64,000 nt of DNA from assembly GCF_004103735.1 (NCBI RefSeq), contig NZ_CP035281.1, positions 1,736,001 through 1,800,000 on the forward strand, written 5' to 3'. This DNA is from Aminipila luticellarii (GTDB lineage: Bacteria > Bacillota > Clostridia > Peptostreptococcales > Anaerovoracaceae). Within the stretch, counting starts at the first letter, position 1; the number at the start of each line of letters is the position of its first letter. The position numbers and the translations under genes are program-made. This document shows positions 53,620 through 63,185 of the stretch, one piece after another. The notes under the pieces are model-generated. The model ran no database searches. It had not been told where the DNA came from and saw only the letters and a list, made by a program, of their open reading frames with translations.

Positions 53620-55064
53620 TACCTTTTTCGCTTTGATGACGAAAGAATATTTAATTCATCCCGATATTTTGCGACCGTGCGTCTGGAAATCTCGATTCCC
53701 TTGTCGCTCAGGAGCTTTACCATGTCCTGATCGCTGTAAGGAGCCTTCGGATTCTCTCCGGCCACAATTTCCTTGATGAACGTTTTGATACTTTCGGAAG
53801 AAATTCCTTCTCCCTGATTTCCTGCCACGCCGCTGGTAAAGAAATATTTGATTTCAAACACTCCTCTTGGGCTCTGCATGTATTTCCCATTTATAGACCG
53901 GCTTACTGTAGACTCATGGATGCCTACCTCCTCTGCAATCTGCTTCAAGGTCAGCGTTTTTAAATGTTTCGGACCCTTATCAAAAAATTCCTGCTGGTAT
54001 TTTACCACAGCGCTTACTACATTATAAATGGTCTGTTTCCGCTGTTCGATGCTCCTGATAAGCCATACGGCTGAATTGAGCCGGCCGGACAGGAATTTTG
54101 TCAGATTGGTGTCGTTGTGAGATTCTCGCAGCACTTTTTCGTAATAGGAACTGACCATCAGTTTAGGCGCACTGCTTTCATTTATCGTAACGATATATTC
54201 TTCGTTCACTTTTTCTACAATAATATCCGGGACAATGTATCTGGTCGTTGCCTGCGATGCAAACTGTCTGCCGGGCTTCGGCTCCAGGCTTCGTATCAGA
54301 TCACTGATTTCCTGTGCTTCCTGCACCGTGATGCCAAGCTCTCTGGCAATGACTGCCAGTCGGTTGGCCGCGATATCTTCCAGATAATCCTGAATGACAC
54401 GTTCTGCAAGCTCGGTCAGTTCGCCCCGATTCTCAAGCTGAATCAACAAGCATTCTTTCAGATCACGGGCAGCCACGCCCGCCGGTTCAAATCCGTGAAT
54501 CGCACAAAGCACGGTATGGACTTTTTTTTCAGAAACCTTTAATGCCCGTGCGATTTCTTCTACGGTCAGTGTCATATAACCGTTATCATCCAAGGATTCT
54601 ATAATGTATTTACCAATGTTTCTATAGTTTGGCTTTATTGGTGCAAACTGTAACTGAAACATCAGATGTTCCGGTAAGGTCACATCTGATGTAACAAACT
54701 GTTCAAAAGAATATTCTTTGCCATCTTTTACATATTCTCCCTGTTTATAGCTGATATCATCGTATTCTCTTTCTTTTATATGTTCCGCCCATTCATTACT
54801 GCTAAGTTCATTGCTGCCCAATCGATCACTATCCAGTTCCCTGGTTCTTTCGCTTGATTCTTTACTGATTTCTGTATTTTCACCCACTTCGACCGGGTCA
54901 GACGGACTGGCCTGCTCCAGTACGGGATTGACCAGAAGCTGTTCCTGTACATAGTTGTCCAATTCCTGTGTATTGAACTGCAATATTTGAATCGCCTGAA
55001 TTAATTCAGGCGTCATTACAAGTTTCTGTGTTTGTTCAATTGTCAGATCGTACCCAAGTTTCAT
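53616..55064 (-). CDS. rpoN: RNA polymerase sigma-54 factor
   Basis: A 482-residue alternative sigma factor that needs enhancer-binding activators. The Gln-rich region I is at the start (LTIEQTQKLVMTPELIQAIQILQFN). The C-terminal HTH and the RpoN box ISRRTVAKYRDELNI are intact. Middle acidic region present. It stands directly upstream of gap, the place usually held by the cggR repressor in Firmicutes. Length is standard. Confidence 0.96.
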   Translation of the reverse strand: MKLGYDLTIEQTQKLVMTPELIQAIQILQFNTQELDNYVQEQLLVNPVLEQASPSDPVEVGENTEISKESSERTRELDSDRLGSNELSSNEWAEHIKEREYDDISYKQGEYVKDGKEYSFEQFVTSDVTLPEHLMFQLQFAPIKPNYRNIGKYIIESLDDNGYMTLTVEEIARALKVSEKKVHTVLCAIHGFEPAGVAARDLKECLLIQLENRGELTELAERVIQDYLEDIAANRLAVIARELGITVQEAQEISDLIRSLEPKPGRQFASQATTRYIVPDIIVEKVNEEYIVTINESSAPKLMVSSYYEKVLRESHNDTNLTKFLSGRLNSAVWLIRSIEQRKQTIYNVVSAVVKYQQEFFDKGPKHLKTLTLKQIAEEVGIHESTVSRSINGKYMQSPRGVFEIKYFFTSGVAGNQGEGISSESIKTFIKEIVAGENPKAPYSDQDMVKLLSDKGIEISRRTVAKYRDELNILSSSKRKRY

Positions 55065-55160
55065 GTTTTACCTCAAACTACAGCATAAGCAAACTTACTC
55101 AAAATAATTATACTACAAAACGGTAATATTTCCACCCCAAACTAACAAGAATTAGAAATT

Positions 55161-55631
55161 TTACTCCAATCCGGGAAATCCTAACTGTCTCAACGCCTCG
55201 AAAAGAATAATATTGGCAGAATTGGACAAGTTGAAGGATCTCAGTCTCGTATCCCTGCTCATAGGAATACGGATCGCCTTCTCCTGATGTGCTTCAATAA
55301 AATCCCTCGGAAGTCCCGCCGTCTCCCGTCCAAACAGAATCATATCTTCATCCTTAAACTTTACATCCGCATATTTTCGGCCTCCCTTGGTGGTTGCCAG
55401 ATACAGCTGCCTGTTCCCATATTTTTTCATAAAAGCGTCCAGACTCTCATGTACTTCAAGCTTTACAAAGGGCCAGTAATCCAGACCTGCTCTTTTAACA
55501 CTTTTATCATCTATAGAAAAGCCCAGAGGTTCTACCAGATGAAGAACACTGTCTGTGGCCGCACAGGTTCTCGCAATGTTCCCTGTGTTAGGCGGAATCT
55601 CCGGTTCTACAAAAACGATGTGAATTGCCAT
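55161..55631 (-). CDS. trmL: tRNA 2'-O-methyltransferase TrmL
   Basis: A 156-residue SPOUT methyltransferase that methylates the ribose of base 34 in certain leucine tRNAs. The N-terminal HIVFVEPEIPPNTGNIARTC and the knot region (GRETAGLP and IPMSRDTRLRSFNLSNSANIILFEALRQLG) are diagnostic. The start at 55631 fits the GGAAGG site upstream. It stands alone between rpoN and hom. Confidence 0.95.
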   Translation of the reverse strand: MAIHIVFVEPEIPPNTGNIARTCAATDSVLHLVEPLGFSIDDKSVKRAGLDYWPFVKLEVHESLDAFMKKYGNRQLYLATTKGGRKYADVKFKDEDMILFGRETAGLPRDFIEAHQEKAIRIPMSRDTRLRSFNLSNSANIILFEALRQLGFPGLE

Positions 55632-55787
55632 ATGTTCACCTTCCATTCTAAAAATTATAAGTCTTATTCTATAGTATCACATCCTGCCGAAAAAAACACC
55701 ATGCACAATGCTCTTTCTAAAAAGTTAAAGACAAACCCCTTTAAATAGTATATAATAATCTGTAATTATCTAGTAGGAGGTATAGAA

Positions 55788-56762
55788 ATGAAAACAGTCA
55801 AAATCGGACTACTGGGCTTAGGTAACATTGGAACTGGCACTTACAAGACTCTTGAAATGAATAAAGTGCATATGGTGGAGGCAACCGGTCTCAATTTTGA
55901 AATCAGCAAGATTCTCGAACGGGATACCACGAAGAAAAGAGATATTGCTGTTTGTCAGGAACAGTTTACACAAGATCCCGACGATATATTTAAAGATCCT
56001 GAGATAGACATCGTCATTGAGCTTCTAGGCGGAATAGAACCTGCAACGACCTTCATGCTCGATGCCATGAAACATAAAAAAAGTGTGGTAACAGCCAACA
56101 AAGCTGCCGTTGCCGCCAATTTTGAAAAGCTGACTGAAACCGCAAAGGCCAATCAGGTGGAATTTCGATATGAGGCCAGCGTCGGCGGCGGAATTCCTAT
56201 TATAAATGCTCTTACTACGGTTCTGCAAGCCAATGAATTTGTGGAAATTCAGGGGATTTTAAACGGAACCACCAATTATATTCTTACGCAAATGACCGAG
56301 TTCGGTCTGCAGTATGAGGATGTGCTTAAAAAGGCGCAGGAATTAGGTTTTGCAGAAGCGGATCCCACAGCTGATGTGGAAGGCATCGATGTAGCAAATA
56401 AGCTTTCTATTCTGATCTCCATTATGTTTAAGAAGTACGTTGCGCCAAAGAATATTCCCACAAAAGGGATCAGCAGCATTACACAGCAGGATATCGAAGC
56501 AGCAAAAGCGGAAGACAGCAAGATCAAGCTCCTCGCTTATGCCCATAAAAATGGTTCCCACTTGGAATATAGCGTAAAGCCGATGGTATTAAAAAATTCT
56601 CATCCGCTGGCATCTGTCAGCAATGAGTTTAATGCGGTGTATGTAACGGGAAATGCCGTGGGTGAGGTAATGTTCTACGGCAAAGGCGCCGGCCCGCTTC
56701 CTACCGGAAGTGCCGTTATGGGAGACGTTCTTGAAATAGCAAAAAAATTATATAATAAATAA
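55788..56762 (+). CDS. hom: Homoserine dehydrogenase without ACT domain
   Basis: A 324-residue enzyme that reduces aspartate semialdehyde to homoserine for threonine and methionine. The NAD-binding N-terminus is [16 protein letters not shown], and the catalytic domain has [21 protein letters not shown] and [14 protein letters not shown]. It ends after the core [15 protein letters not shown], without the C-terminal ACT regulatory domain of longer (about 430-residue) enzymes. Thus feedback control by threonine through that domain is not expected. AGGAGG ribosome site. Confidence 0.93.
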   Translation: MKTVKIGLLGLGNIGTGTYKTLEMNKVHMVEATGLNFEISKILERDTTKKRDIAVCQEQFTQDPDDIFKDPEIDIVIELLGGIEPATTFMLDAMKHKKSVVTANKAAVAANFEKLTETAKANQVEFRYEASVGGGIPIINALTTVLQANEFVEIQGILNGTTNYILTQMTEFGLQYEDVLKKAQELGFAEADPTADVEGIDVANKLSILISIMFKKYVAPKNIPTKGISSITQQDIEAAKAEDSKIKLLAYAHKNGSHLEYSVKPMVLKNSHPLASVSNEFNAVYVTGNAVGEVMFYGKGAGPLPTGSAVMGDVLEIAKKLYNK

Positions 56763-56775
56763 TAGAGGTGAACAC

Positions 56776-57276
56776 ATGAGTTTATATGAACAGTGGCAAG
56801 ATTTAATCAATAACCAGACCGATGAAACATTCCCTGATTTCTGGAAAAAATACAGTGATACGGAGACAGCGATTTATACCGATATTCTGGAAAATCATGA
56901 AAAAACCCTCAGCGGTACTTTTCAGGAAATGCAGGCCAAATATGATGCGGATCCTGTGATCTTTATGGGGTTTCTTGACGGAATCAACAGCAGCTTAAAG
57001 AAGGAACTGGACATCGAAAAATGCGATGAAAATTCGGATATCAAGCTGGACATCGACTTTGAAAAGCTATTCTTCAATATGCTTGGCGCGGAAGCAGATT
57101 ATCTGTATTCCATTCCTGCCTGGGACAAAGTCCTTCCTATTGAAAAACGGGAACAAATTGTAAAAGAATTTAAAAAATCAAAAACCGTGGTGAAAGAAAA
57201 AGAGCCCGGCAGAAATGATCCATGCCCTTGCGGCAGCGGCAAAAAATATAAGAAATGCTGCGGAGCAAATAAATAA
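56776..57276 (+). CDS. SEC-C motif protein
   Basis: A 166-residue protein with a C-terminal SEC-C zinc motif ([16 protein letters not shown]), the metal-binding tail known from SecA and many orphan proteins. The rest is helical and acidic and matches no family I know. The gene starts 13 bases after hom. It may help SecA-like or ribosome-linked functions, but this is not shown. Confidence 0.85.
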   Translation: MSLYEQWQDLINNQTDETFPDFWKKYSDTETAIYTDILENHEKTLSGTFQEMQAKYDADPVIFMGFLDGINSSLKKELDIEKCDENSDIKLDIDFEKLFFNMLGAEADYLYSIPAWDKVLPIEKREQIVKEFKKSKTVVKEKEPGRNDPCPCGSGKKYKKCCGANK

Positions 57277-57405
57277 AAGCTATTATAAAAGCGGTTGGAT
57301 TTCCAGCTGCTTTTTTTGTTCCCTATCCCCCGGTACGGTGGTAAGTCCTTGTTACATTCTCAGCTCAAAGGGTATATAATAATAAAAATTGGAGGTTATA
57401 AAACG

Positions 57406-58038
57406 ATGAGATTTACTAAACAAAAAATAAATGAACTTTTAGATAAATTGGAAGAGATGTATCCGGAAGCAGATTGCGCTCTGGATCACCAGTCTGTATT
57501 TCAGCTTTTAATATCGGTGGTTCTTTCAGCGCAGACCACCGATAAAAGCGTGAATCAGGTCACGGGAAACTTATTTTCAGCCTATCCCGATGCCGCTTCT
57601 TTGGCGGAGGCCAGTGAAGAAGACGTTCAGGCTCTTATAAAAAGGATCGGACTGTATAAGACCAAATCGAAAAACATTATCGCCCTATGTAAAGCTTTAA
57701 CGGAAAAGTATGACGGACAGGTTCCGGACGACTATGACAAACTGGTCGAACTGCCCGGTGTCGGAAGAAAAACCGCTAATGTAGTTCTTTCCGTGGGTTT
57801 TGGTCACCAGAGAATCGCGGTAGACACGCATGTATTTCGAGTTTCTAATCGAATCGGCCTAGTCCATGAAAAGGATGTATTAAAAACAGAGCTGGCTCTG
57901 ATGAAGGCCATCCCCGAGGAAAGGTGGTCCAGAACGCACCATAGCCTGATTTTTCACGGCAGATACTGCTGTGACGCAAAAAAGCCGAAATGTGAAACCT
58001 GCGGAATTTCCGCATTCTGTGAGGCCTTTCACTCCTAG
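57406..58038 (+). CDS. nth: Endonuclease III
   Basis: A 210-residue base-excision glycosylase/lyase that removes oxidised pyrimidines. The helix-hairpin-helix is LVELPGVGRKTANVVLS, the catalytic Asp is in VDTHVFRVSNRIGL, and a 4Fe-4S cluster site is formed by four Cys at the C-terminus (CCDAKKPKCETCGISAFC). The start at 57406 is taken for the GGAGG about 10 bases upstream; longer in-frame starts overlap an A/T-rich leader. Confidence 0.96.
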   Translation: MRFTKQKINELLDKLEEMYPEADCALDHQSVFQLLISVVLSAQTTDKSVNQVTGNLFSAYPDAASLAEASEEDVQALIKRIGLYKTKSKNIIALCKALTEKYDGQVPDDYDKLVELPGVGRKTANVVLSVGFGHQRIAVDTHVFRVSNRIGLVHEKDVLKTELALMKAIPEERWSRTHHSLIFHGRYCCDAKKPKCETCGISAFCEAFHS

Positions 58039-58082
58039 TCTTCAAACTATGCTAAAGTATCGGAGGAATATCCATCCTCTTC

Positions 58083-58111
58083 TTGACAAAACTGTTCTAC
58101 ATTTGTATAAT
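58083..58111 (+). promoter_or_regulatory. Consensus promoter of the aconitase operon
   Basis: Perfect TTGACA (58083-58088) and TATAAT (58106-58111) at 17 bases, about 47 bases before the aconitase ATG. A palindromic site lies directly on the start point. Confidence 0.85.
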
Positions 58112-58129
58112 TGTATACATAAATACAAT
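58110..58129 (+). promoter_or_regulatory. Palindromic operator at the aconitase start point
   Basis: ATTGTAT-N6-ATACAAT, a perfect seven-base inverted repeat overlapping the -10 and start point. This resembles GntR/FadR-type sites. The GntR-family gene downstream in the same cluster is the likely binder. Repression by blocking is inferred from position. Confidence 0.6.
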
Positions 58130-58157
58130 GTTTTAGTTTTAACATAGGAGGACTTAA

Positions 58158-60083
58158 ATGGGAAATACTTTAGCCTACAAAATTTTACAAAGCCACCTTC
58201 TGGATGGCACACTTTCCCCCGGAAATGAAATCACCATAAAAATGGATCAGACTTTAACTCAGGATTCAACCGGAACGATGGTTTATCTCCAGCTCGAAGC
58301 CATGAATGTGGATAAAATTCAAACAGAGCTTTCTGTTGCATATATAGACCACAATACCCTTCAAACAGGTTTTGAAAATGCGGACGACCACGCCTTTATC
58401 AAAAGCGTGGCTCAAAGACACGGCGTTCTTTTTTCTAAGCCCGGAAACGGCATCTGCCACCAATTACATTTAGAAAATTACGGGAAACCGGGAAAGACCT
58501 TGCTGGGTTCGGACAGTCACACACCTACCGGCGGCGGATTGGGTATGATCGCCATCGGTGCAGGCGGACTGGACGTAGCCATGGCCATGGCAAAAGGTAC
58601 GTACAGCCTGACCGTTCCCAAGGTTATCAAGGTAGAGCTTACCGGAAGCTTAAGGCCTTGGGTCTCCGCTAAAGACGTCATTTTATATGTACTTCAAAAG
58701 CTCACGGTAAAGGGCGGCGTAGGTAAAATCGTAGAATACACCGGCGAAGGAGTAAAATCCCTTTCCGTTACAGACCGAGCCACCATTACCAATATGGGGG
58801 CAGAGCTTGGCGCTACCACCTCCATCTTCCCCAGTGATGAAAATACATTAAAGTACTTGACAGAGCAAGGCAGGCCGGAGGATTTCACCCCATTAGCTGC
58901 GGATGCAGATGCTGTCTATGACGAAATACTGAAAGTAAATCTGTCAGAGCTTACGCCTTTAGCTGCGATGCCCCACAGCCCGGATAATGTAGATTCTGTA
59001 AAAAATATAGGCTCTATAAAAATTGATCAGGTAGCCATCGGCAGCTGTACGAATTCTTCTTATACCGATTTAATGAAGGTGGCCGCTATTTTAAAAGGCA
59101 ACAAAATTCATAAAGACGTCAGTCTTGTGATCTCGCCGGGCTCCAGTAAAATATTATCCAAGCTTGCGGAGAACGGAGCTTTGGCAGATATGATCAATGC
59201 GGGAGCACGAATCATTGAAAATGCCTGCGGCCCTTGCATCGGTATGGGACAATCTCCGAAATCCGGTGCGGTTTCCCTCCGGACCTTTAATCGAAACTTT
59301 AAAGGAAGGAGCGGCACCTTAGATGCGGATGTTTACCTTGTAAGTCCTGAGACTGCGGCCATTTCCGCCATTACCGGTGTTCTCACGGACGGCATGAGCT
59401 GCGGCAGAGAACTTCCGGATATTCCTTCCGTAAGCTTTAGCTTTAACGATCACTTTATCATTTATCCGGAAGGAGCAGATAAACAGAATACCGAAGTGGA
59501 AATGGGTCCGAACATTAAGCCTTTCCCAAGGAATACGGCTCTGACTGATGAAGTACGGGCAGCCGTAGCTCTTCATGCAGGCAACAACATTACGACGGAC
59601 GACATCATGCCGTCTGATTCAAGGCTCCTGCCTTACCGTTCCAATATTCCTCACCTTTCAAACTATTGCTTTGAAAAGATTGACAGCCAGTTTGCCGCCC
59701 GATGTAAGGAATTGGGAAGCTGTGCTATTATTGGCGGTGAAAATTACGGTCAGGGCAGCAGCAGAGAGCATGCGGCACTTGTGCCCCTTTATCTGGGCGT
59801 AAAATTTGTTCTGGCAAAATCCTTTGCCAGAATTCATCGTTCCAATCTGATCAACAGCGGTATCATGCCTCTTGTGTTTGAAAACCCGGCAGATTATGAT
59901 GATTTTGCTATCGGACAGCAGCTTGTTATCCGGCAGGCAAAAAAGCAGATTCAGGAAGGCGTTGTTGTGGTGAACAATTTAGATAACGGAAAAGAATATA
60001 AGACCCTTACGAACTTTTCTGAGCTGGAGATCCAAATGATCTTATGCGGCGGAAAGATCAATTCAATAAATGGAGCAAAATAA
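58158..60083 (+). CDS. acn: Aconitate hydratase (Aquifex type)
   Basis: A 641-residue iron-sulphur enzyme that turns citrate into isocitrate. The 4Fe-4S cysteines are in IGSCTNSSYTDL and ACGPCIGMG. The swivel domain has GENYGQGSSREHAALVPLYLG. It belongs to the shorter bacterial form, about 640-660 residues, not the 900-residue AcnA. First gene of acn-icd-gntR. The group makes 2-oxoglutarate for glutamate; citrate synthase is not in the window. Confidence 0.93.
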   Translation: MGNTLAYKILQSHLLDGTLSPGNEITIKMDQTLTQDSTGTMVYLQLEAMNVDKIQTELSVAYIDHNTLQTGFENADDHAFIKSVAQRHGVLFSKPGNGICHQLHLENYGKPGKTLLGSDSHTPTGGGLGMIAIGAGGLDVAMAMAKGTYSLTVPKVIKVELTGSLRPWVSAKDVILYVLQKLTVKGGVGKIVEYTGEGVKSLSVTDRATITNMGAELGATTSIFPSDENTLKYLTEQGRPEDFTPLAADADAVYDEILKVNLSELTPLAAMPHSPDNVDSVKNIGSIKIDQVAIGSCTNSSYTDLMKVAAILKGNKIHKDVSLVISPGSSKILSKLAENGALADMINAGARIIENACGPCIGMGQSPKSGAVSLRTFNRNFKGRSGTLDADVYLVSPETAAISAITGVLTDGMSCGRELPDIPSVSFSFNDHFIIYPEGADKQNTEVEMGPNIKPFPRNTALTDEVRAAVALHAGNNITTDDIMPSDSRLLPYRSNIPHLSNYCFEKIDSQFAARCKELGSCAIIGGENYGQGSSREHAALVPLYLGVKFVLAKSFARIHRSNLINSGIMPLVFENPADYDDFAIGQQLVIRQAKKQIQEGVVVVNNLDNGKEYKTLTNFSELEIQMILCGGKINSINGAK

Positions 60084-60095
60084 AGGAGCATCGGC

Positions 60096-61223
60096 ATGGA
60101 ATATATAAAAGAGTTCGAAAAAATTATTGAAGAGCAGCTCGCGAGAGTGGAAAGGATGAAGGCTTCCAATGAATTCGTGGACTTTAAAGCCATAGATAAG
60201 ATCATTATCGGCATTATTGACGGGGACGGAATCGGACCGGTCATTGTAGCGGAAGCCAAAAGAGTTTTACAGGAATTATTGAAAGATGAGCTCGCTTCAT
60301 GTAAAATTGAATTACGCACGATTGACGGCCTGACCATCGAAAACAGGATTGCAAAAAATGCTACGGTACCGGAGGATGTACTGGCTGAAATAAAGAAATG
60401 CCACATTCTTTTAAAAGGTCCTACCACGACCCCCAGCAAAGCAGATAATCTGCCTAACATCGAAAGTGCGAATGTTACACTGAGACGTGAACTGGATTTA
60501 TTTGCTAATGTACGTCCTGTTTCTATTCCGGAGAAAAATATCGACTGGGTATTTTACAGAGAAAATACGGAAGGGGAATATGCTCTCGGCAGTCGAGGGG
60601 TAGAAATCAGCAAAGACATTTCCATCGATTTTAAAGTCACTACTACAGGCGGAACGGAAAGAATCGCCAAAGCTGCCTTTGAATATGCGAAAGCAAACGG
60701 CAATAAGAACGTTTCTATTGTCACAAAAGCCAATATCATGAAAAAGACAGACGGCAAATTCTTAGATTTATGCTATCAAGTAGCAAAGGATTATCCGGAT
60801 ATCAAAGTAGATGATTGGTATGTGGATATTATGGCCGCAAATCTGGTGAACGAGCAAATCCGCTCCGGCTTCAATGTATTTATATTACCCAACCTATACG
60901 GAGATATTATAACGGATGAAGCCGCTCAGATCCAAGGCGGCGTGGGTACAGCAGGAAGTGCCAACGTGGGCGCACGATACGCTATGTTTGAAGCCATTCA
61001 CGGAAGTGCTCCGAGAATGGTCGCAGAAGGCATCGCTGATTATGCCAATCCTTCCAGCATCCTGAAAGCTTCCGAGATGATGCTCCGTCATATCGGGTAT
61101 GCGGATAAAGCAGATGAGCTTTCCGCTGCACTGAACTTTGCCAAGGATCATACACATATGACCGGTGACGCATCAGGAGAAACGGCGGCTGCTTTTGCAC
61201 ACTGCGTCCTCTCCCAGCTTTAA
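60096..61223 (+). CDS. icd: Isocitrate/isopropylmalate-type dehydrogenase
   Basis: A 375-residue NAD(P)-dependent decarboxylating dehydrogenase. An N-terminal helical extension of about 35 residues precedes the Rossmann-like core (IDGDGIGPVIVAEAKRVL). The substrate motif reads NVTLRRELDLFANVRPV, ENTEGEYALG is in place, and NLYGDIITDEAAQIQGG follows. Being next to aconitase it is most likely isocitrate dehydrogenase and not LeuB. Cofactor choice (NAD or NADP) cannot be read by eye. 12 bases after acn. Confidence 0.85.
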   Translation: MEYIKEFEKIIEEQLARVERMKASNEFVDFKAIDKIIIGIIDGDGIGPVIVAEAKRVLQELLKDELASCKIELRTIDGLTIENRIAKNATVPEDVLAEIKKCHILLKGPTTTPSKADNLPNIESANVTLRRELDLFANVRPVSIPEKNIDWVFYRENTEGEYALGSRGVEISKDISIDFKVTTTGGTERIAKAAFEYAKANGNKNVSIVTKANIMKKTDGKFLDLCYQVAKDYPDIKVDDWYVDIMAANLVNEQIRSGFNVFILPNLYGDIITDEAAQIQGGVGTAGSANVGARYAMFEAIHGSAPRMVAEGIADYANPSSILKASEMMLRHIGYADKADELSAALNFAKDHTHMTGDASGETAAAFAHCVLSQL

Positions 61224-61245
61224 TATCAAATTGGAGGCTTAAGAA

Positions 61246-61908
61246 ATGGTACTTTATCAACATAACGAACATGCGAAATCCCAGAACCTCCCTATTTCCA
61301 ACAGTCTTTTTTCTAAACTGCAAAAAGATATTCTTCAAGGGAAAATGCGTGCAGGGGAAAAGCTTACCGAACAGAGCATCTGTGATAAGTATAAGGTCAG
61401 CAGAACCCCGGTAAGAGAAGCTTTGAGACAGTTGGAAATGGAAGGTCTTATTGAAACGATTCCCAATCGGGGAGCCTTTGTCATAGGCTTTTCCGCTCAG
61501 GATATGGCTGATATGTACGAACTTCGTAAAGCTTATGAAGTCCAAGCCGTAAAATGGGCGATTGAACGCATTACGGATGAGGAAATGGAAGATTTGGAAG
61601 AAACATTTGAATTCATGGAATTTTACACACAAAAAAATGACATTGATAAAATGTTAAACATTAATACCGGTTTTCATCAGCTGATTTATACGGCTTCCCA
61701 CAACAGAATGCTGCAGCATGTGCTTTCTTCTTATCAGATCTATATCAAGCACAGCCGAAAGCCTTCCTCGTACCCAGAGAATTATCTGGCAGAGGTTTTA
61801 GAAGAACACCGGGCAATATTTGAAGCATTTAAGAACAAGGATATTGAGGCGGGGACCCTGGCCATGCGAATACACATGGAAAAATCCATGTCCCGTTCAA
61901 AACAGTAA
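61246..61908 (+). CDS. GntR-family regulator with FCD domain
   Basis: A 220-residue transcription factor. An N-terminal winged HTH (LTEQSICDKYKVSRTPVREALRQLEMEGLIE) precedes a C-terminal all-helical FCD ligand domain (about residues 90-215). Such proteins bind a small acid (for example citrate or a related acid) and act as local repressors. It follows icd at 22 bases and a palindrome stands at the operon start point, so autoregulation of acn-icd-gntR is a good model. Confidence 0.9.
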   Translation: MVLYQHNEHAKSQNLPISNSLFSKLQKDILQGKMRAGEKLTEQSICDKYKVSRTPVREALRQLEMEGLIETIPNRGAFVIGFSAQDMADMYELRKAYEVQAVKWAIERITDEEMEDLEETFEFMEFYTQKNDIDKMLNINTGFHQLIYTASHNRMLQHVLSSYQIYIKHSRKPSSYPENYLAEVLEEHRAIFEAFKNKDIEAGTLAMRIHMEKSMSRSKQ

Positions 61909-61982
61909 TACTGAAACATGTATAGCTTCAATTTGAATCAGACAAAATAATACTGCGAATGTTTAAAGGAGGAACCTGCAAT

Positions 61983-63002
61983 ATGAAAAGAAAGATTGCA
62001 ATTAATGGATTTGGTAGAATCGGAAGACTGACCTTCAGACACATCTTTGAAGAAGCGGATTTTGAAGTGGTCGCTATTAATGATCTGGCAAAACCGGATA
62101 TGCTCGCCTATCTGCTCAAGCACGACAGCGTACAGGGTCAATATACCAAATATACCATTGAAAGTGATGACGACTCCATAACCGTAGGAGGAAAGAGAAT
62201 CCGGCTCTATAAAGAGTCCGATCCTGCCAACCTTCCATGGAAGGCCCTGGACGTAGATATCGTTCTGGAATGTACCGGATTCTTTACGTCCAGAGAAAAA
62301 GCTCAGGCACACGTGAAGGCCGGTGCAAAAAAAGTCCTGATTTCCGCTCCTGCCGGAAAAGATCTACCCACCATTGTTTACGGCGTAAACGAGAATACAC
62401 TGAAAAAAGAGGACAACATTATTTCAGCTGCTTCCTGCACCACCAACTGCCTTGCTCCGATGGCAAAGGCTCTGAACGATTACAGGGAAATCCGAACCGG
62501 ATTTATGACGACCATTCACGCTTATACAGGTGATCAAATGATTCTGGATGCCCCCCATCGGAAAAATGACTTCCGCCGTGCCAGAGCGGGCGCCATCAAT
62601 ATTGTTCCAAACAGTACCGGTGCGGCAAAAGCCATCGGATTAGTCATCCCGGAGCTTGACGGCAAGCTGATCGGTTCAGCCCAGCGAGTTCCTGTAGCAA
62701 GCGGCTCTCTTACCATTCTGGATGCCGTTTTGAAGGATTCTTCAGAAACCGTCACGCTGGAAGGAATCCATGAGGCCATGAGAAAAGAGGCTTCTGCTTC
62801 CTTCGGCTATACCGAAGAACAACTGGTCTCCAGCGACATTATCGGAATGGAATACGGCTCCCTTTTCGACGCTACGCAAACCCTTGTTGCCCGCAGCGGA
62901 ACCGGCGTATTCGAGGTTCGAGTCGTTGCCTGGTATGACAACGAAAGCAGCTATGTCTGCCAGCTGATCCGAACCATGAAGCATATATCTGCTCTTCTAT
63001 AA
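61983..63002 (+). CDS. gap: Glyceraldehyde-3-phosphate dehydrogenase, copy 2
   Basis: A 339-residue enzyme of the usual NAD type. Motifs: [17 protein letters not shown], the Asp-containing loop [22 protein letters not shown] (catalytic Cys) and [10 protein letters not shown]. Clearly distinct from copy 1 at 52495. It stands after the GntR gene with a terminator behind it. AGGAGG ribosome site before 61983. It may serve glycolysis or gluconeogenesis; the sequence does not decide. Confidence 0.94.
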   Translation: MKRKIAINGFGRIGRLTFRHIFEEADFEVVAINDLAKPDMLAYLLKHDSVQGQYTKYTIESDDDSITVGGKRIRLYKESDPANLPWKALDVDIVLECTGFFTSREKAQAHVKAGAKKVLISAPAGKDLPTIVYGVNENTLKKEDNIISAASCTTNCLAPMAKALNDYREIRTGFMTTIHAYTGDQMILDAPHRKNDFRRARAGAINIVPNSTGAAKAIGLVIPELDGKLIGSAQRVPVASGSLTILDAVLKDSSETVTLEGIHEAMRKEASASFGYTEEQLVSSDIIGMEYGSLFDATQTLVARSGTGVFEVRVVAWYDNESSYVCQLIRTMKHISALL

Positions 63003-63015
63003 ATACAAAACGTTG

Positions 63016-63060
63016 AAATCGATGGGACATTTCACAATGTTGCATCGATTTTTTGTGTTT
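63016..63060 (+). terminator. Terminator of the second gap gene
   Basis: AAATCGATG with CATCGATTT, loop of about 18 bases, followed by a T run (TTTTGTGTTTTT) on the plus strand. Confidence 0.75.
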
Positions 63061-63185
63061 TTACACAAATTTTTCTTTTTTCTCTTTACTTTATCACATT
63101 AACGTGTTATATTATTATCGTGTTAAATCAAACAGCTGTATTTCCCATAAATTGATACGGAATTCAATCATCAGGAGACTTTAGA

